Shown here piece by piece: positions 53,814 through 62,340 of a stretch of 64,000 nt of DNA (positions within the stretch are counted from its first letter, which is position 1; each line of letters starts with the position of its first letter). Source of the stretch: a bacterium (GTDB lineage Bacteria; 4484-113; JAFGCY01); NCBI GenBank assembly GCA_020849855.1, contig JADZFO010000038.1, forward strand, positions 44,010 to 108,009, written 5' to 3'. The notes beneath the pieces were generated by a model, which saw only the letters and a list, made by a program, of their open reading frames with translations, had not been told where the DNA came from and made no database searches. The position numbers and the translations under genes were made by a program.

Positions 53814-55010
53814 ATGTCCAAGCGCATTGTCGTGGTGGGCTCCAACTTCGCGGGCTACACCGCAGCCATCGAGCTGAAGAAGCACCTTGGCGACGAGCAC
53901 AATGTTTCCGTCATCAGCGCCAGTGATGAATTCCTCTTCATGCCATCGCTGATCTGGGTGCCTTTTGGCCTGCGCGAGAAGAAGCAGATCGCCTTCAAGG
54001 TCGAGCCCCAGTACCGCAAACGCGGGATCGAGTTCCGGCATGCCAGGGTGGAGGAAATCGATCCGCAGAAGCAGGAGCTGCGCTTCGAGGGTGGCAAGGA
54101 GGAATATGACTATCTGGTCCTCGCCACCGGCCCGGAGTTGAACTACGGCGCGGTGAAGGGCCTGGGGCCTTACGATGGCTACACCCAGAGCATCTTCTCC
54201 TGGGACGCGGCGGAGCTGGCGCATGAGGCCTTCCTGGCCTGGGAGCAGAAGCCCGGGCCGGTGGTAATCGGCGCGGTCCAGGGCGCGTCCTGCTTCGGCG
54301 CGGCCTATGAGTTCCTGCTTAACTTCGCCCATGAGCTGCGCAAGCGCAAGCTGCACAAGAAGGTGCCCCTGACCTACGTCACCGCTGAGCCCTTCCTGGG
54401 GCACTTCGGCATCGGCGGCCTCGGCAACGCGAAGGCGATGTGCGAGTGGTTCTTCAAGCATCTGAACATCAGCTTTGAACTTGACGCTGCGGTCAGGGAG
54501 ATCAGCGACAGCAAGATCCAGCTGGAGGACGGCCGCAGCCTGGACTACAGCTATGCCATGCTCGCCCCGGCCTTCAGGGGCGTCGAGACTGTCCGCAACG
54601 TCCCCGGCCTGACTAACGCCGGCGGCTGGGTGAGGACAGACGGTCACTACCGCTCCTATGCCTACGAGAACATCTTCGCCGCCGGTGTGGCTGTGGCACT
54701 GGATGCGCCCCAGCCGACCGCCGTACCCTGCGGCGTGCCCAAGACCGGCTACCTCAGCGAGGAGATGGCCAAGGTGGCCGTGCACAACATCGCCGCCGAG
54801 ATCCACGGCCAGCCGCTGATCAGCCTGCCCCCGGCCAGCATCGACGCCAAGTGCGTGCTGGACGCCGGCAACACGGGCATCATCATGCTGTCTGACCACT
54901 TCCTGGAGCCCCGCAAGCAGGCCTGGCTGATCCCCGGACCCGAGGCCCACTGGGCCAAGCTGGCCTTTGAAAAGTACTTCCTTACGACCCGCAAACGCGG
55001 GATGGTCTGA
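53814..55010 (+). CDS. sqr: Sulfide:quinone oxidoreductase-like flavoprotein
   Basis: This 398-residue FAD protein is preceded by GGAGG. The Rossmann motif VVVGSNFAGYTAAIELKK begins at residue 6 and the second FAD contact is in ENIFAAGVAVAL near residue 285. Cys160 in GAVQGASCFGAAYEFLLN is at the place of the first redox cysteine of sulfide:quinone reductases. Cys347 in AKCVLDAGNTG corresponds to the second, and a further Cys306 in TAVPCGVPKTGYLSEEMA is near the quinone end. A third cysteine near residue 128 found in some types is missing. The C-terminal WAKLAFEKYFL helix is membrane-associating in the family. It should pass electrons from sulfide to the quinone pool. Confidence 0.82.
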   Translation: MSKRIVVVGSNFAGYTAAIELKKHLGDEHNVSVISASDEFLFMPSLIWVPFGLREKKQIAFKVEPQYRKRGIEFRHARVEEIDPQKQELRFEGGKEEYDYLVLATGPELNYGAVKGLGPYDGYTQSIFSWDAAELAHEAFLAWEQKPGPVVIGAVQGASCFGAAYEFLLNFAHELRKRKLHKKVPLTYVTAEPFLGHFGIGGLGNAKAMCEWFFKHLNISFELDAAVREISDSKIQLEDGRSLDYSYAMLAPAFRGVETVRNVPGLTNAGGWVRTDGHYRSYAYENIFAAGVAVALDAPQPTAVPCGVPKTGYLSEEMAKVAVHNIAAEIHGQPLISLPPASIDAKCVLDAGNTGIIMLSDHFLEPRKQAWLIPGPEAHWAKLAFEKYFLTTRKRGMV

Positions 55011-55021
55011 GCAGAGCAGAC

Positions 55022-55049
55022 GGGGCGGGGCAACCCGCCCCTGTCTTTT
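55022..55049 (+). terminator. Terminator after the sulfide:quinone reductase-like gene
   Basis: GGGGCGGG and CCCGCCCC enclose GCAA and are followed by TGTCTTTT. Confidence 0.8.
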
Positions 55050-55102
55050 CCGGCCCGGCGCCGCCATGCAGCCCGCCCTGGCCGGCACTGCCGGCGCCGC
55101 TG

Positions 55103-55774
55103 TCAGCGCTCATCCGGGAGTTCGTTCTGGTCAGTACCGGCCTGCTCCCCCAGCAGGTCCAGGGGCAGGACCCAGCGGATGCTCATGATCCGGTGGCCGC
55201 CGACCTCGCGCTCATCAAGCCGCACCACTGTGCAGTTGTCGAGCTGGGTGAACATCACCCGGGGCCGCGGATGCGACACCAGCAGCTTGATCAGGTGGTG
55301 CAGGGTGCCGCCGTGGCTGGCGGCCAGGATGTGCTCGCTGGCCAGGTCATGCCTGGCCCGCAGGTCCTCGATAAAGCTGTGCAGGCGCTGCTCCATCTGC
55401 TCCAGGCTCTCGCCGCCGTAGACAGACAGATCGCCCCACTTGTCGAAGCCGCGGTAGGCGAAGTCCGGGAAGTGGACCTTGAAGTCCTCCGCCGTCAGGC
55501 CCTCAAGGCGGCCGGAGGCGTACTCCATCAGGCGCGGGTCAAGCTGGACCTCCGGCGAGGCCGTGGCTCCGGCGATGATCTGCGCGGTCTGGGCCGCGCG
55601 GCTCAGCGGGCTGCCATAGACCGCGCTGAAGACCTGCCGCCGGGAGGCCAGCCAGCGCCCCAGCGCCTGAGCCTGGGCGATGCCAGTCTCCGACAGGGGG
55701 TAGTCCTGCTGGCCCTGGTAGATCCCGCGGGCGTTGCCTGTGCTCTCACCGTGGCGGACTAGATACAGCGGCAT
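55103..55774 (-). CDS. Histidine phosphatase (phosphoglycerate-mutase-like)
   Basis: This 223-residue enzyme carries the phospho-histidine motif LVRHGES (H8) and the second histidine in ILAASHGGTLHHLI. SPLSRAAQTAQIIAG and GESLEQMEQRLHSFI are family phrases. It removes phosphate from small molecules, with possible substrates such as alpha-ribazole phosphate or sugar phosphates. It starts 5 bp after the truB stop, so the two are cotranscribed. Confidence 0.88.
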   Translation of the reverse strand: MPLYLVRHGESTGNARGIYQGQQDYPLSETGIAQAQALGRWLASRRQVFSAVYGSPLSRAAQTAQIIAGATASPEVQLDPRLMEYASGRLEGLTAEDFKVHFPDFAYRGFDKWGDLSVYGGESLEQMEQRLHSFIEDLRARHDLASEHILAASHGGTLHHLIKLLVSHPRPRVMFTQLDNCTVVRLDEREVGGHRIMSIRWVLPLDLLGEQAGTDQNELPDER

Positions 55775-55779
55775 AGTGG

Positions 55780-56841
55780 TTAGGCGATGACCTTCAGCGG
55801 GCGCAGCTCGGTCAGGCCCTGGGGGTTGGTACCGCTGACCTGCAGCACGGCCACCAATTCGCCCCGGCCGTCCAGGGCCCAGGCCAGGTCGCCGCGTTCA
55901 CGCGGTGCCGGCGGCATCTGCTGGCGGAAGCGGCGGATCGGCCGGCCGGCCTTGACATAGCTGAGCTGGGTGGAATCCAGCTGCAGGCGGCTGTCCTGCG
56001 GCACGATCGAGCTGAGCGGCAGCAGCAGATCCGTCAGCGCTGCGCCTTCGTCCATCTGGCGGGCGATCTCATCCAGGCTGAGGCTCTGCTCCAGGCTGAA
56101 GGGGCCGACGCGGGTGCGCAGCAGATGCCCCAGCGTCCCGGGCAGGCCCAGGTCGCGGCCGATGTCGCGGGCCAGGGAGCGCACATAGAGGCCGCCGGTG
56201 CAGCGGATCTCCACCTCGGCGCGCAGCAGCTCCGGCAGCCCGGCCAGGCTGGCTTCAGTCAGCTTGGTCTCCGCAGGCAGCTCGGCGCTGAGGGCGGCGC
56301 CGGACTGGAAGCTCAGCACGCGGCTGTCCAGCACGCAGACGCGCTTGGGCTCCACCTCGACCTCTTCGCCGGCCAGGGCGTAGCGGTACATCTCCTTGCC
56401 GTCCTTCTTGGTCAGGCTGAAGGCCGGAGGGAGCTGGTCAAAGTCGCCGCGGTAGCGCTGCAGGGCGCCCTCGAACTGCTCCCGGCTGATCTGTACTGCG
56501 CCATTGGCCTGCGCCGTCAGCTCGCCGGTGGTGTCATCTGTCGTGGTGGAGAGGCCCAGCCAGAAGGTGCCGATATACTCCTTCTCCATGCCGGAGAAGA
56601 ACTCAAAGAGGCGGGTGGCCTTGTTGTAGCCCACCACCAGCACGCCCTCGGCCGGGCGGTCGAGCACGCCGCTGTGGCCGAGCTTCTTGACCCGGGTGAT
56701 GCGGCGCAGCTCGCGGATCACGTCAAAGGAGGTGATCCCGGCGGGCTTGCGGACGGCCAGGAAGCCGCTGGGGCCATGGCCGGCTGCGGGGCCCCGGCGC
56801 GCGGCCACGGCACTGACTGGATTGGTGATGGTCTGGGTCAT
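55780..56841 (-). CDS. truB: tRNA pseudouridine(55) synthase
   Basis: This 353-residue enzyme makes pseudouridine-55 in the T-loop of tRNA. The catalytic aspartate is D61 in KLGHSGVLDRPAEGVLVV, a variant of the usual GHTGTLDPLATG in which the proline-leucine pair is replaced. KEYIGTFWLG, LPPAFSLTKKDGKEMYRYA and EIRCTGGLYVRSLARDIGRDLG are family features. The C-terminal 80 residues contain a PUA-like domain (PLSSIVPQ, YVKAGRPIRRF). The N-terminal 25 residues are a non-conserved extension. The histidine phosphatase gene follows directly. Confidence 0.93.
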   Translation of the reverse strand: MTQTITNPVSAVAARRGPAAGHGPSGFLAVRKPAGITSFDVIRELRRITRVKKLGHSGVLDRPAEGVLVVGYNKATRLFEFFSGMEKEYIGTFWLGLSTTTDDTTGELTAQANGAVQISREQFEGALQRYRGDFDQLPPAFSLTKKDGKEMYRYALAGEEVEVEPKRVCVLDSRVLSFQSGAALSAELPAETKLTEASLAGLPELLRAEVEIRCTGGLYVRSLARDIGRDLGLPGTLGHLLRTRVGPFSLEQSLSLDEIARQMDEGAALTDLLLPLSSIVPQDSRLQLDSTQLSYVKAGRPIRRFRQQMPPAPRERGDLAWALDGRGELVAVLQVSGTNPQGLTELRPLKVIA

Positions 56842-57618
56842 TTCGTTAACCGTCCGCAGGCGCCCCTGGCATCCCGCTTGCGGCGGGCCGGCCCCGGGTC
56901 CAGCCCGCTTGGCCCCTTGGCAGGGCCCGGACAGAGCCGGAGATTATGCCACAGGGCCCGGCACCCGGCCAAGCCGCCGGCCGCATCCCGACTGGATTCG
57001 CCCCCGCGCCGCCGAATAGCGGGCCGGGACAGCCCCTTCCTTCAATTCATGGACAAGCTGGCAGCTCCCCTGGGCCTCCCTGAGACCCGCGCCATGGCCT
57101 TGCGGCCGGGCTGGACTTTAACCTTAGCCCCCCTTTCGCAACGTCGTGAGCATCCTGCAGCAGCCCCGCGCCGCCATTTTTAACCTGGACTGCCGAAAAG
57201 GCACCGGCGCAGGCAGTTCTTACAATTGCAGACTGCAGAATCGCTTTTGTGCCTTGCACAGGGGCCGGGAGGCTGCACAGCCGGCCTGACTTGCATGAAT
57301 GTGCAGGCATGGTCTGTGGCTGAAGGGCAGGCAGCAGAGAACAAGCAGCAGAACGAAGGGCTGATAGGCGGCGCATCCGGCTGGATTCTACCCGCGCCAG
57401 GGGCGCTTTGCCAGAAACAGCGCGGCATTATCACAAGAGAGCCAGGCTCGCGGAGAACTGGAGTCGGGAACAGACCCAAACCGAGTCAGCGGAGATAACC
57501 GAGTTCAACCGAGAAGGAAGGGAAGATGGAGAACTGGCTGCCTGGCTCGGTGAAGCTCGGATAGCTCCATTTGGATCGGAGTCCGGGTAGGCCGGACGAA
57601 GGCAGTTCGGGAGTTTCA
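56842..57618. other. Gene-free GC-rich region upstream of truB
   Basis: No supported coding frame is seen. It includes repeats of CCGAG/CTCGG words around 57480-57560 (CCGAGTTCAACCGAG, CTCGGTGAAGCTCGG) that foreshadow the direct repeat at 57619. Confidence 0.5.
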
Positions 57619-57826
57619 ACCACAAAAGCACCAAAAGGCCGAGAAGGGGAACGAGACGTGAAGAGCGGTACCAAGATGGCGGGCCAGCGCTTGGAGACAG
57701 AAGATACGGGACTTATGTCCCGCGCTCCATGGGAAGCCCGCTTTACTCTGTGAAACTCGGTTAGCTCGGTTAACTCCTTTGGATCGGAATCCGGAGTCCG
57801 GATACGGGACAATGTCCCGCGCTCCA
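57619..57826. repeat. Left direct repeat of about 210 bp flanking the ankyrin gene
   Basis: It aligns with 59077-59295 over its length. Shared words are ACCACAAA.GCAC, GGGAACGAGACGTGAAG, ATGGCGGGCCAGCGC, GATACGGGAC..TGTCCCGCGCTCC, TTTACT.TGTGAAACTCGGTT and CGGAGTCCGGATACGGGAC. Two units of the palindromic family (57700-57728 and 57800-57825) are embedded in it. Confidence 0.85.
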
Positions 57827-57929
57827 CGGGAATGCGGGGAATGTGCCCGCGTCCGGATTGGGAACTGCGGATAGGCAACACCTAGTTTGTTCTCTTTTGC
57901 GCTTGTCAGTGGTCGTTGCTTGTAACTGT

Positions 57930-59030
57930 ATGCGAGCTATGGCATCTTGGTACTTGATGAACAGTCTTAGACTGAGAGGGCGGCGGACATGGCTGGCACT
58001 TCTTGTCGTCACCGCGTTGCTTCTTGCCATTTGGTCTTTGTATCGCTCCTCTCCTGCCCAGATTGAGCAGAGACAAAAAGAATCCCTCAGGTCGGCTTGC
58101 AGTCAGCTACAGAGAGCCCTCGTCACATACAGTCTGGAAAGCAGACATGAGGCAGATCACGCCATAAATGTCTATCCATCAAGCCTCGAGGATAGAGATT
58201 TCAAGCAGGCCTTGTCCAGGGAGATAAAAGCGCCAGGCATTCTGACTGCGGGGAGCAGTTTTCCGATAAATCCATACAGCAGACGGCCTATGCAGCCAGT
58301 CTCTATGGAACAGCGCAGCCCTGGCGATTACACATACATACCGCTTCAAAGGGCAAACTACAGGTATCAGCGTCCATCATCCGTCGAGACCGCCAACTTT
58401 GTACTGCTCGTCTATGCCGATGCAAAAGAAGAACTGCCCAGCGACACAGACACTCCGCTGGGCTGGCTGAGCCATGAGATGCACTGTCATGCAATAAGCG
58501 GCTTCTATGACCACGCTGACTTCTCACACTATCTGGACGACAGAGGTAAGCATCCCTTGCTGGTGGAGTTTGAGAGCATCAGTTCAGCTTTGCGCCGGCA
58601 CGGCTACAGCACGGCGGCTGAAGAGATGGATCGACATTTTCCTGAGCAGGCGGGACGAACTGAGTTCACGGAGTTCGTAGAAATGCAGTGGCCGAGAGTG
58701 CTGCTCGAGCGCAAGTTCCCTGCTGCCCGCCTGCTTTTGGAGCATGGTGCCGATGTCAATGCAGCTGTCTTTGAAGGACTGCCTCCACTGCACCTGATGT
58801 CTCTTCGATTTGACGAAGAAGGAACACGTGAACTGCTTGACATGGGGGCAGACCCCGAGATCAGGGATCCCGGAAGCGGATTGACAGCGCTTGAAGTGCT
58901 GGAAGCCGACAGCGTCTCTAAGCGGCAAGTCTTCCCCGAGAGTCAGCATCCCGGTAATCTCCCTGTCGCTGAGGGCAATCCTGCCGCCCGCGCAGCGGTG
59001 ATTGAACTTCTGCGCAATGCTCCCAGGTAG
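57930..59030 (+). CDS. Membrane-anchored protein with pseudopilin-like segment and ankyrin repeats
   Basis: This protein of about 366 residues may start at 57930 or at ATG 57957; neither has a ribosome site. A membrane helix (WLALLVVTALLLAIWSLY) is followed by a polar stretch with NPYSRRPM and YTYIPLQ, which recalls type II secretion minor pseudopilins. The C-terminal 120 residues contain two or three ankyrin repeats (PAARLLLEHGADVNAAVFEGLPPLHLM, TRELLDMGADPEIRD). Codon use is AT-richer than its neighbours. The gene is bounded by two direct repeats of about 210 bp, so it was probably inserted as a unit. Function unknown; the ankyrin part suggests protein binding. Confidence 0.68.
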   Translation: MRAMASWYLMNSLRLRGRRTWLALLVVTALLLAIWSLYRSSPAQIEQRQKESLRSACSQLQRALVTYSLESRHEADHAINVYPSSLEDRDFKQALSREIKAPGILTAGSSFPINPYSRRPMQPVSMEQRSPGDYTYIPLQRANYRYQRPSSVETANFVLLVYADAKEELPSDTDTPLGWLSHEMHCHAISGFYDHADFSHYLDDRGKHPLLVEFESISSALRRHGYSTAAEEMDRHFPEQAGRTEFTEFVEMQWPRVLLERKFPAARLLLEHGADVNAAVFEGLPPLHLMSLRFDEEGTRELLDMGADPEIRDPGSGLTALEVLEADSVSKRQVFPESQHPGNLPVAEGNPAARAAVIELLRNAPR

Positions 59031-59076
59031 CCTTCTCAGGTTGCCCGTCCGCAGGTTCGTAAGGCTCTAATTCTCG

Positions 59077-59295
59077 ACCACAAAGGCACAAAGACACTAA
59101 GAAAGCCGAAGAAGGGAACGAGACGTGAAGGACGGTCCGGCGATGGCGGGCCAGCGCATATAGAGGGAAGATACGGGACGATGTCTCGCGCTCCACAGGG
59201 AAAGCCTGCTTTACTTTGTGAAACTCGGTTAGCCCGGTTAACTCCTTTTGGATCGGAGTCCGGAGTCCGGATACGGGACAATGTCCCGCGCTCCA
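59077..59295. repeat. Right direct repeat flanking the ankyrin gene
   Basis: Second copy of the repeat at 57619-57826, in the same orientation, containing palindromic units at 59167-59194 and 59269-59294. Confidence 0.85.
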
Positions 59296-59298
59296 TAA

Positions 59299-59358
59299 GA
59301 CGGGCGCACGCTGTGCGCCCCTACAAGAAGACGGGCGCACGCTGTGCGCCCCTACAAA
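59299..59358. repeat. Two tandem 31-bp units of a GGGCGCAC palindrome
   Basis: Two copies with stems GGGCGCAC-GCT-GTGCGCCC followed by CCTACAA are spaced by 31 bp, the same period as the array at 46907. They precede the nadA stop on the other strand. Confidence 0.8.
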
Positions 59359-59365
59359 AGAGAGG

Positions 59366-60457
59366 CTACTTCACGCGCTCGGCGCGGCCGATGGAGAGCA
59401 TCGCGTCGATGGCCTTGCGGGCGCGCGCGATGGTCTCCGGCGCCAGCTCGATCTCCTGCTCGGGCACCGGCTCGGTCATCGCCTGCAGCACCTTGCGCAG
59501 CTCGACGCGCTTCATGTGCGGGCAGAGCACGCAGGTGCCGACAAAGTCGCGCTCCGGGAACTGGGCCTTGAGCTTGTCGGTCATGCCGCATTCGGTGATC
59601 AGCATGAAGCGCCTGCGCTCCGGGTGCTGCTGGATATAGGTCTCCATGCCGCTGGTGGAGCCGGCCATGTCGCTTTCGGCCACCACCTCGGGCAGGCACT
59701 CGGTATGCGCCAGCAGGGCGGCATCCGGGTACTGCCTGCGGAAGGCGCGCACCTCGGGCCCGCGGAACTCGCGGTGCACCATGCAGTCGCCGTCCCAGGA
59801 GATGATCTCCTTGCTGCTCAGCGGACGCAGGTTGGCGGCCATGTACTTGTCCGGCACGAAGAGCACCTTCGGCCCTTCCATTGCCTCGACCACCGCCAGG
59901 GCGTTGGCGCTGGTGCAGCAGGCGTCGCACTCGGCCTTGACTTCGGCGGAGGTGTTGACATAGCAGACCACCGGCGCGCCGGGGTGCTGGGCCTTGAGGG
60001 CGCGGACATCAGCGGCGGTGATGCTCTCGGACAGGCTGCAGCCGGCGTTGGGAGCGGGCAGCAGGACCTTTTTGGAGGGGCTGAGGATCTTGGCCGTTTC
60101 GGCCATGAAGCGCACGCCGCAGAAGACGATGGTGCCGGCCTCGGTCTTGGCCGCGGCCTGGCTGAGGGCCAGTGAATCGCCGACATGGTCGGCAATGCCG
60201 TAGATGATGTCGGGGGTCTGGTAGCTGTGGGCCAGGACCACGGAGCCGGTCTCAGCCTTGAGCTTGTTGATCTCAAGGGTCAGGGGGGCGATCATCTCGC
60301 ACTCCAGCATGCCCCAGCCAACGTGCTGCAAGCGCTCATGCAGGCAGGCGGCTTCGGCCGCGATCTGAGCTTCGCTGAAGTCGTGCTGGTGCGAGGCCGG
60401 CAGGCTTGCGGCGGCGGCGGCCAGATGGCCCGGGGCTGGCGAGGTGCTGATTGCCAT
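59366..60457 (-). CDS. nadA: Quinolinate synthase
   Basis: This 363-residue enzyme condenses iminoaspartate with dihydroxyacetone phosphate in de novo NAD synthesis. It uses a [4Fe-4S] cluster with cysteines C113 in FCGVRFMAETAKIL, C254 in AHTECLPEV and C312 in GTCVLCPHMK. The other NadA signatures are LAHSYQTPDI, NTSAEVKAECDACCTSANA and VPDKYMAANL. The length and spacing fit the long bacterial form. No nadB or nadC gene is next to it. A perfect dyad with TAGTGT arms lies about 45-65 bp upstream. Confidence 0.95.
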   Translation of the reverse strand: MAISTSPAPGHLAAAAASLPASHQHDFSEAQIAAEAACLHERLQHVGWGMLECEMIAPLTLEINKLKAETGSVVLAHSYQTPDIIYGIADHVGDSLALSQAAAKTEAGTIVFCGVRFMAETAKILSPSKKVLLPAPNAGCSLSESITAADVRALKAQHPGAPVVCYVNTSAEVKAECDACCTSANALAVVEAMEGPKVLFVPDKYMAANLRPLSSKEIISWDGDCMVHREFRGPEVRAFRRQYPDAALLAHTECLPEVVAESDMAGSTSGMETYIQQHPERRRFMLITECGMTDKLKAQFPERDFVGTCVLCPHMKRVELRKVLQAMTEPVPEQEIELAPETIARARKAIDAMLSIGRAERVK

Positions 60458-60501
60458 GTCCTAGTCTCCCAAAGACCAGGCCCTGCGGGCCCTGGTCGAG
60501 A

Positions 60502-60520
60502 TAGTGTATATATGACACTA
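60502..60520 (-). promoter_or_regulatory. Putative operator in the nadA promoter
   Basis: TAGTGT-ATATATG-ACACTA is a perfect 6-bp-arm dyad placed at the expected promoter of nadA. It could be the site of an NAD-biosynthesis repressor, but the regulator is not in this window. Confidence 0.45.
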
Positions 60521-60721
60521 TTCCCGGGATTATTGTAACACACGGTCTCATTCTCTGCAGATAGAAGCCCTCGACTTCCGGAGAGTCCCTTCAGCGGCCT
60601 AGACAGCGCATTTCCAGCAATGCTGTTTGCCGGAAATGAGAAGTGGATATAAAGGCCGGACGTGTAAACAGAAGTCGCTTTCGCCCTTCACGCCCGGGCC
60701 TACCGGCCACTGGAGCACAGA

Positions 60722-62194
60722 ATGACTTCGCCCCGAGAACGCGCACCACGCTGCGCGAGGCAAGCAAGTATCAACCAGAATGCCTGCAGCCTATTGCTGC
60801 TGTTGGCCCTGAGTCTGGGCAGCGGCTGCGGGGGCAGCAGGGCTGCCGGCGAGTTGCCGCAGTTCAGGGGCCCCGGTAACGGGTTAAACCAGCCGCAGGG
60901 GCCGGCTGAACCCATAGCGGATGCCGCCGGGGACACAGCAGCCCCTGACAAGCCCATGCTTAGCCACACGCAGAAAATGCTGGCGGCCATCCCGCTGGAC
61001 TGCCCTGGCTTCCCTGCGCCTCTGTCCGGCGAGCTGCCGGCCGGCGACTTTTATGACGGCCTGGCCTCCCCCAATGGCGGCGCCTGCCGTTACTGGCTGG
61101 ATGACGAGAATCATCAGCTGATGCTGAGCTTCGTCTTTGATATGGGCTCGCCTGAAGAAGCCCTGGCCCGGCTGGCAGAACTGCGGCCGAGCGGCGGTGA
61201 GGACATTGAACTGGGTGACAGTGGCTGGTTCGGGGAAGACCCCGGCATCAGCAACCCGACGTCCTTTAGTATGGCGGGCTTCGCCCAGGGCAGTTTCCTC
61301 GGCCTGACAGGCGCGGCCATCCTGGCCGAGGGCGCGGCGATGCCGTCCCAGGAGTCGGTGCTGGCCCTCGCCGCGGAGCTGGCCGCGGGCCTGGCAACTG
61401 TGCCGGCCCATGGTGTCTCGCACCACAGCTATGCGCTGGTCGCGCCAAACGGCGATAGCTTCCAGGAGCTGCTGGATAAAACCCGCACCAGTTCATTGAC
61501 CTACCTGAAGCAGGTCACCGTGCCGCTAAAGCGCGGCAGTGTGAACAACGGCAGCATCAGCTTCAACCTGGAAATCACGCCGACTGATATCAAGTGCGGC
61601 CAGTGGGAACCCCAGAAGCCGGGTATCCCGTCTTCCACCGCGGACTCCTGCGACCCCGGCGGACCGCCCAGCTATTGCCACATCGTCAAGATCTCCCTCG
61701 ACAGTATCACCCTTGGCGATTACGACGGCGACGGTGCGGGTCGCGGCGCCGGCGACCTGATGGCTGGCGGTGGACTAAGCGTCTACTTCAAGCGCGGGAT
61801 CAAGACCAGCAAGCAGACCCTCAGTTTCGCGACCGGCGAACTTGGCGATTGTGATGAGAATTCCGGCATCACTCCAGGCAACAGCCCCGAGACATTGCCA
61901 AAGTACCTCAAGACGATCGAGGCCTGCGGCATGCCGTCGGCAATCGACTTCGATGTGCTGGTGCGCGACAATGACGAAGGCGCGGACGTCTTCGACCTGA
62001 TTACTGTGCTGATTGTCGGAGCGGCCGAAGGCGGCGTCGGCAAGTCGACTGGAGAAGCCGCCGCCGATGCGATGAAGGAGCTGCGCAAGACTACCCCGGA
62101 CCAGACCGGGACGCCCGGCATGCAGGAACTGCGCAAGCGCGAAGGCGATGATGTCGGCGAAGCGCATGACACGCAGATCCACATCATGGATTAA
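60722..62194 (+). CDS. Lipoprotein of unknown function
   Basis: This 490-residue protein has signal peptide and Cys36 (LGSGC). Visible features are a proline/alanine linker, a middle domain with DGLASPNGGACRYWLDDENHQLMLSFVFD (as two strands) and a later domain with calcium-loop-like GDYDGDGAGRGAGDL. Four cysteines around CDPGGPPSYC and CGQWE may form disulfides. I do not recognise the family. It lies alone between nadA and the cysteine-rich gene, with a start 264 bp from the nadA start, and is not followed by its own terminator but by one serving the opposite strand. Confidence 0.72.
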   Translation: MTSPRERAPRCARQASINQNACSLLLLLALSLGSGCGGSRAAGELPQFRGPGNGLNQPQGPAEPIADAAGDTAAPDKPMLSHTQKMLAAIPLDCPGFPAPLSGELPAGDFYDGLASPNGGACRYWLDDENHQLMLSFVFDMGSPEEALARLAELRPSGGEDIELGDSGWFGEDPGISNPTSFSMAGFAQGSFLGLTGAAILAEGAAMPSQESVLALAAELAAGLATVPAHGVSHHSYALVAPNGDSFQELLDKTRTSSLTYLKQVTVPLKRGSVNNGSISFNLEITPTDIKCGQWEPQKPGIPSSTADSCDPGGPPSYCHIVKISLDSITLGDYDGDGAGRGAGDLMAGGGLSVYFKRGIKTSKQTLSFATGELGDCDENSGITPGNSPETLPKYLKTIEACGMPSAIDFDVLVRDNDEGADVFDLITVLIVGAAEGGVGKSTGEAAADAMKELRKTTPDQTGTPGMQELRKREGDDVGEAHDTQIHIMD

Positions 62195-62277
62195 AGGACA
62201 AGCCGGGCACAAGTCCGCCTGATCCCAGTCGGTCTGACCGGCATTCGGGGCTGCCCGCTGGAACGATAAGCAAAGAA

Positions 62278-62301
62278 AAGGGGCGCCTTGCGGCGCCCCT
62301 T
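62278..62301 (-). terminator. Terminator of the cysteine-rich protein gene
   Basis: AAGGGGCGCC-TTGC-GGCGCCCCTT is a perfect 10-bp stem. On the minus strand it is followed by TTTTCTTTG. Confidence 0.85.
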
Positions 62302-62340
62302 GTTGGATCTGCTTGATGCTGCCTGCGCAGCGCCGGCGGA

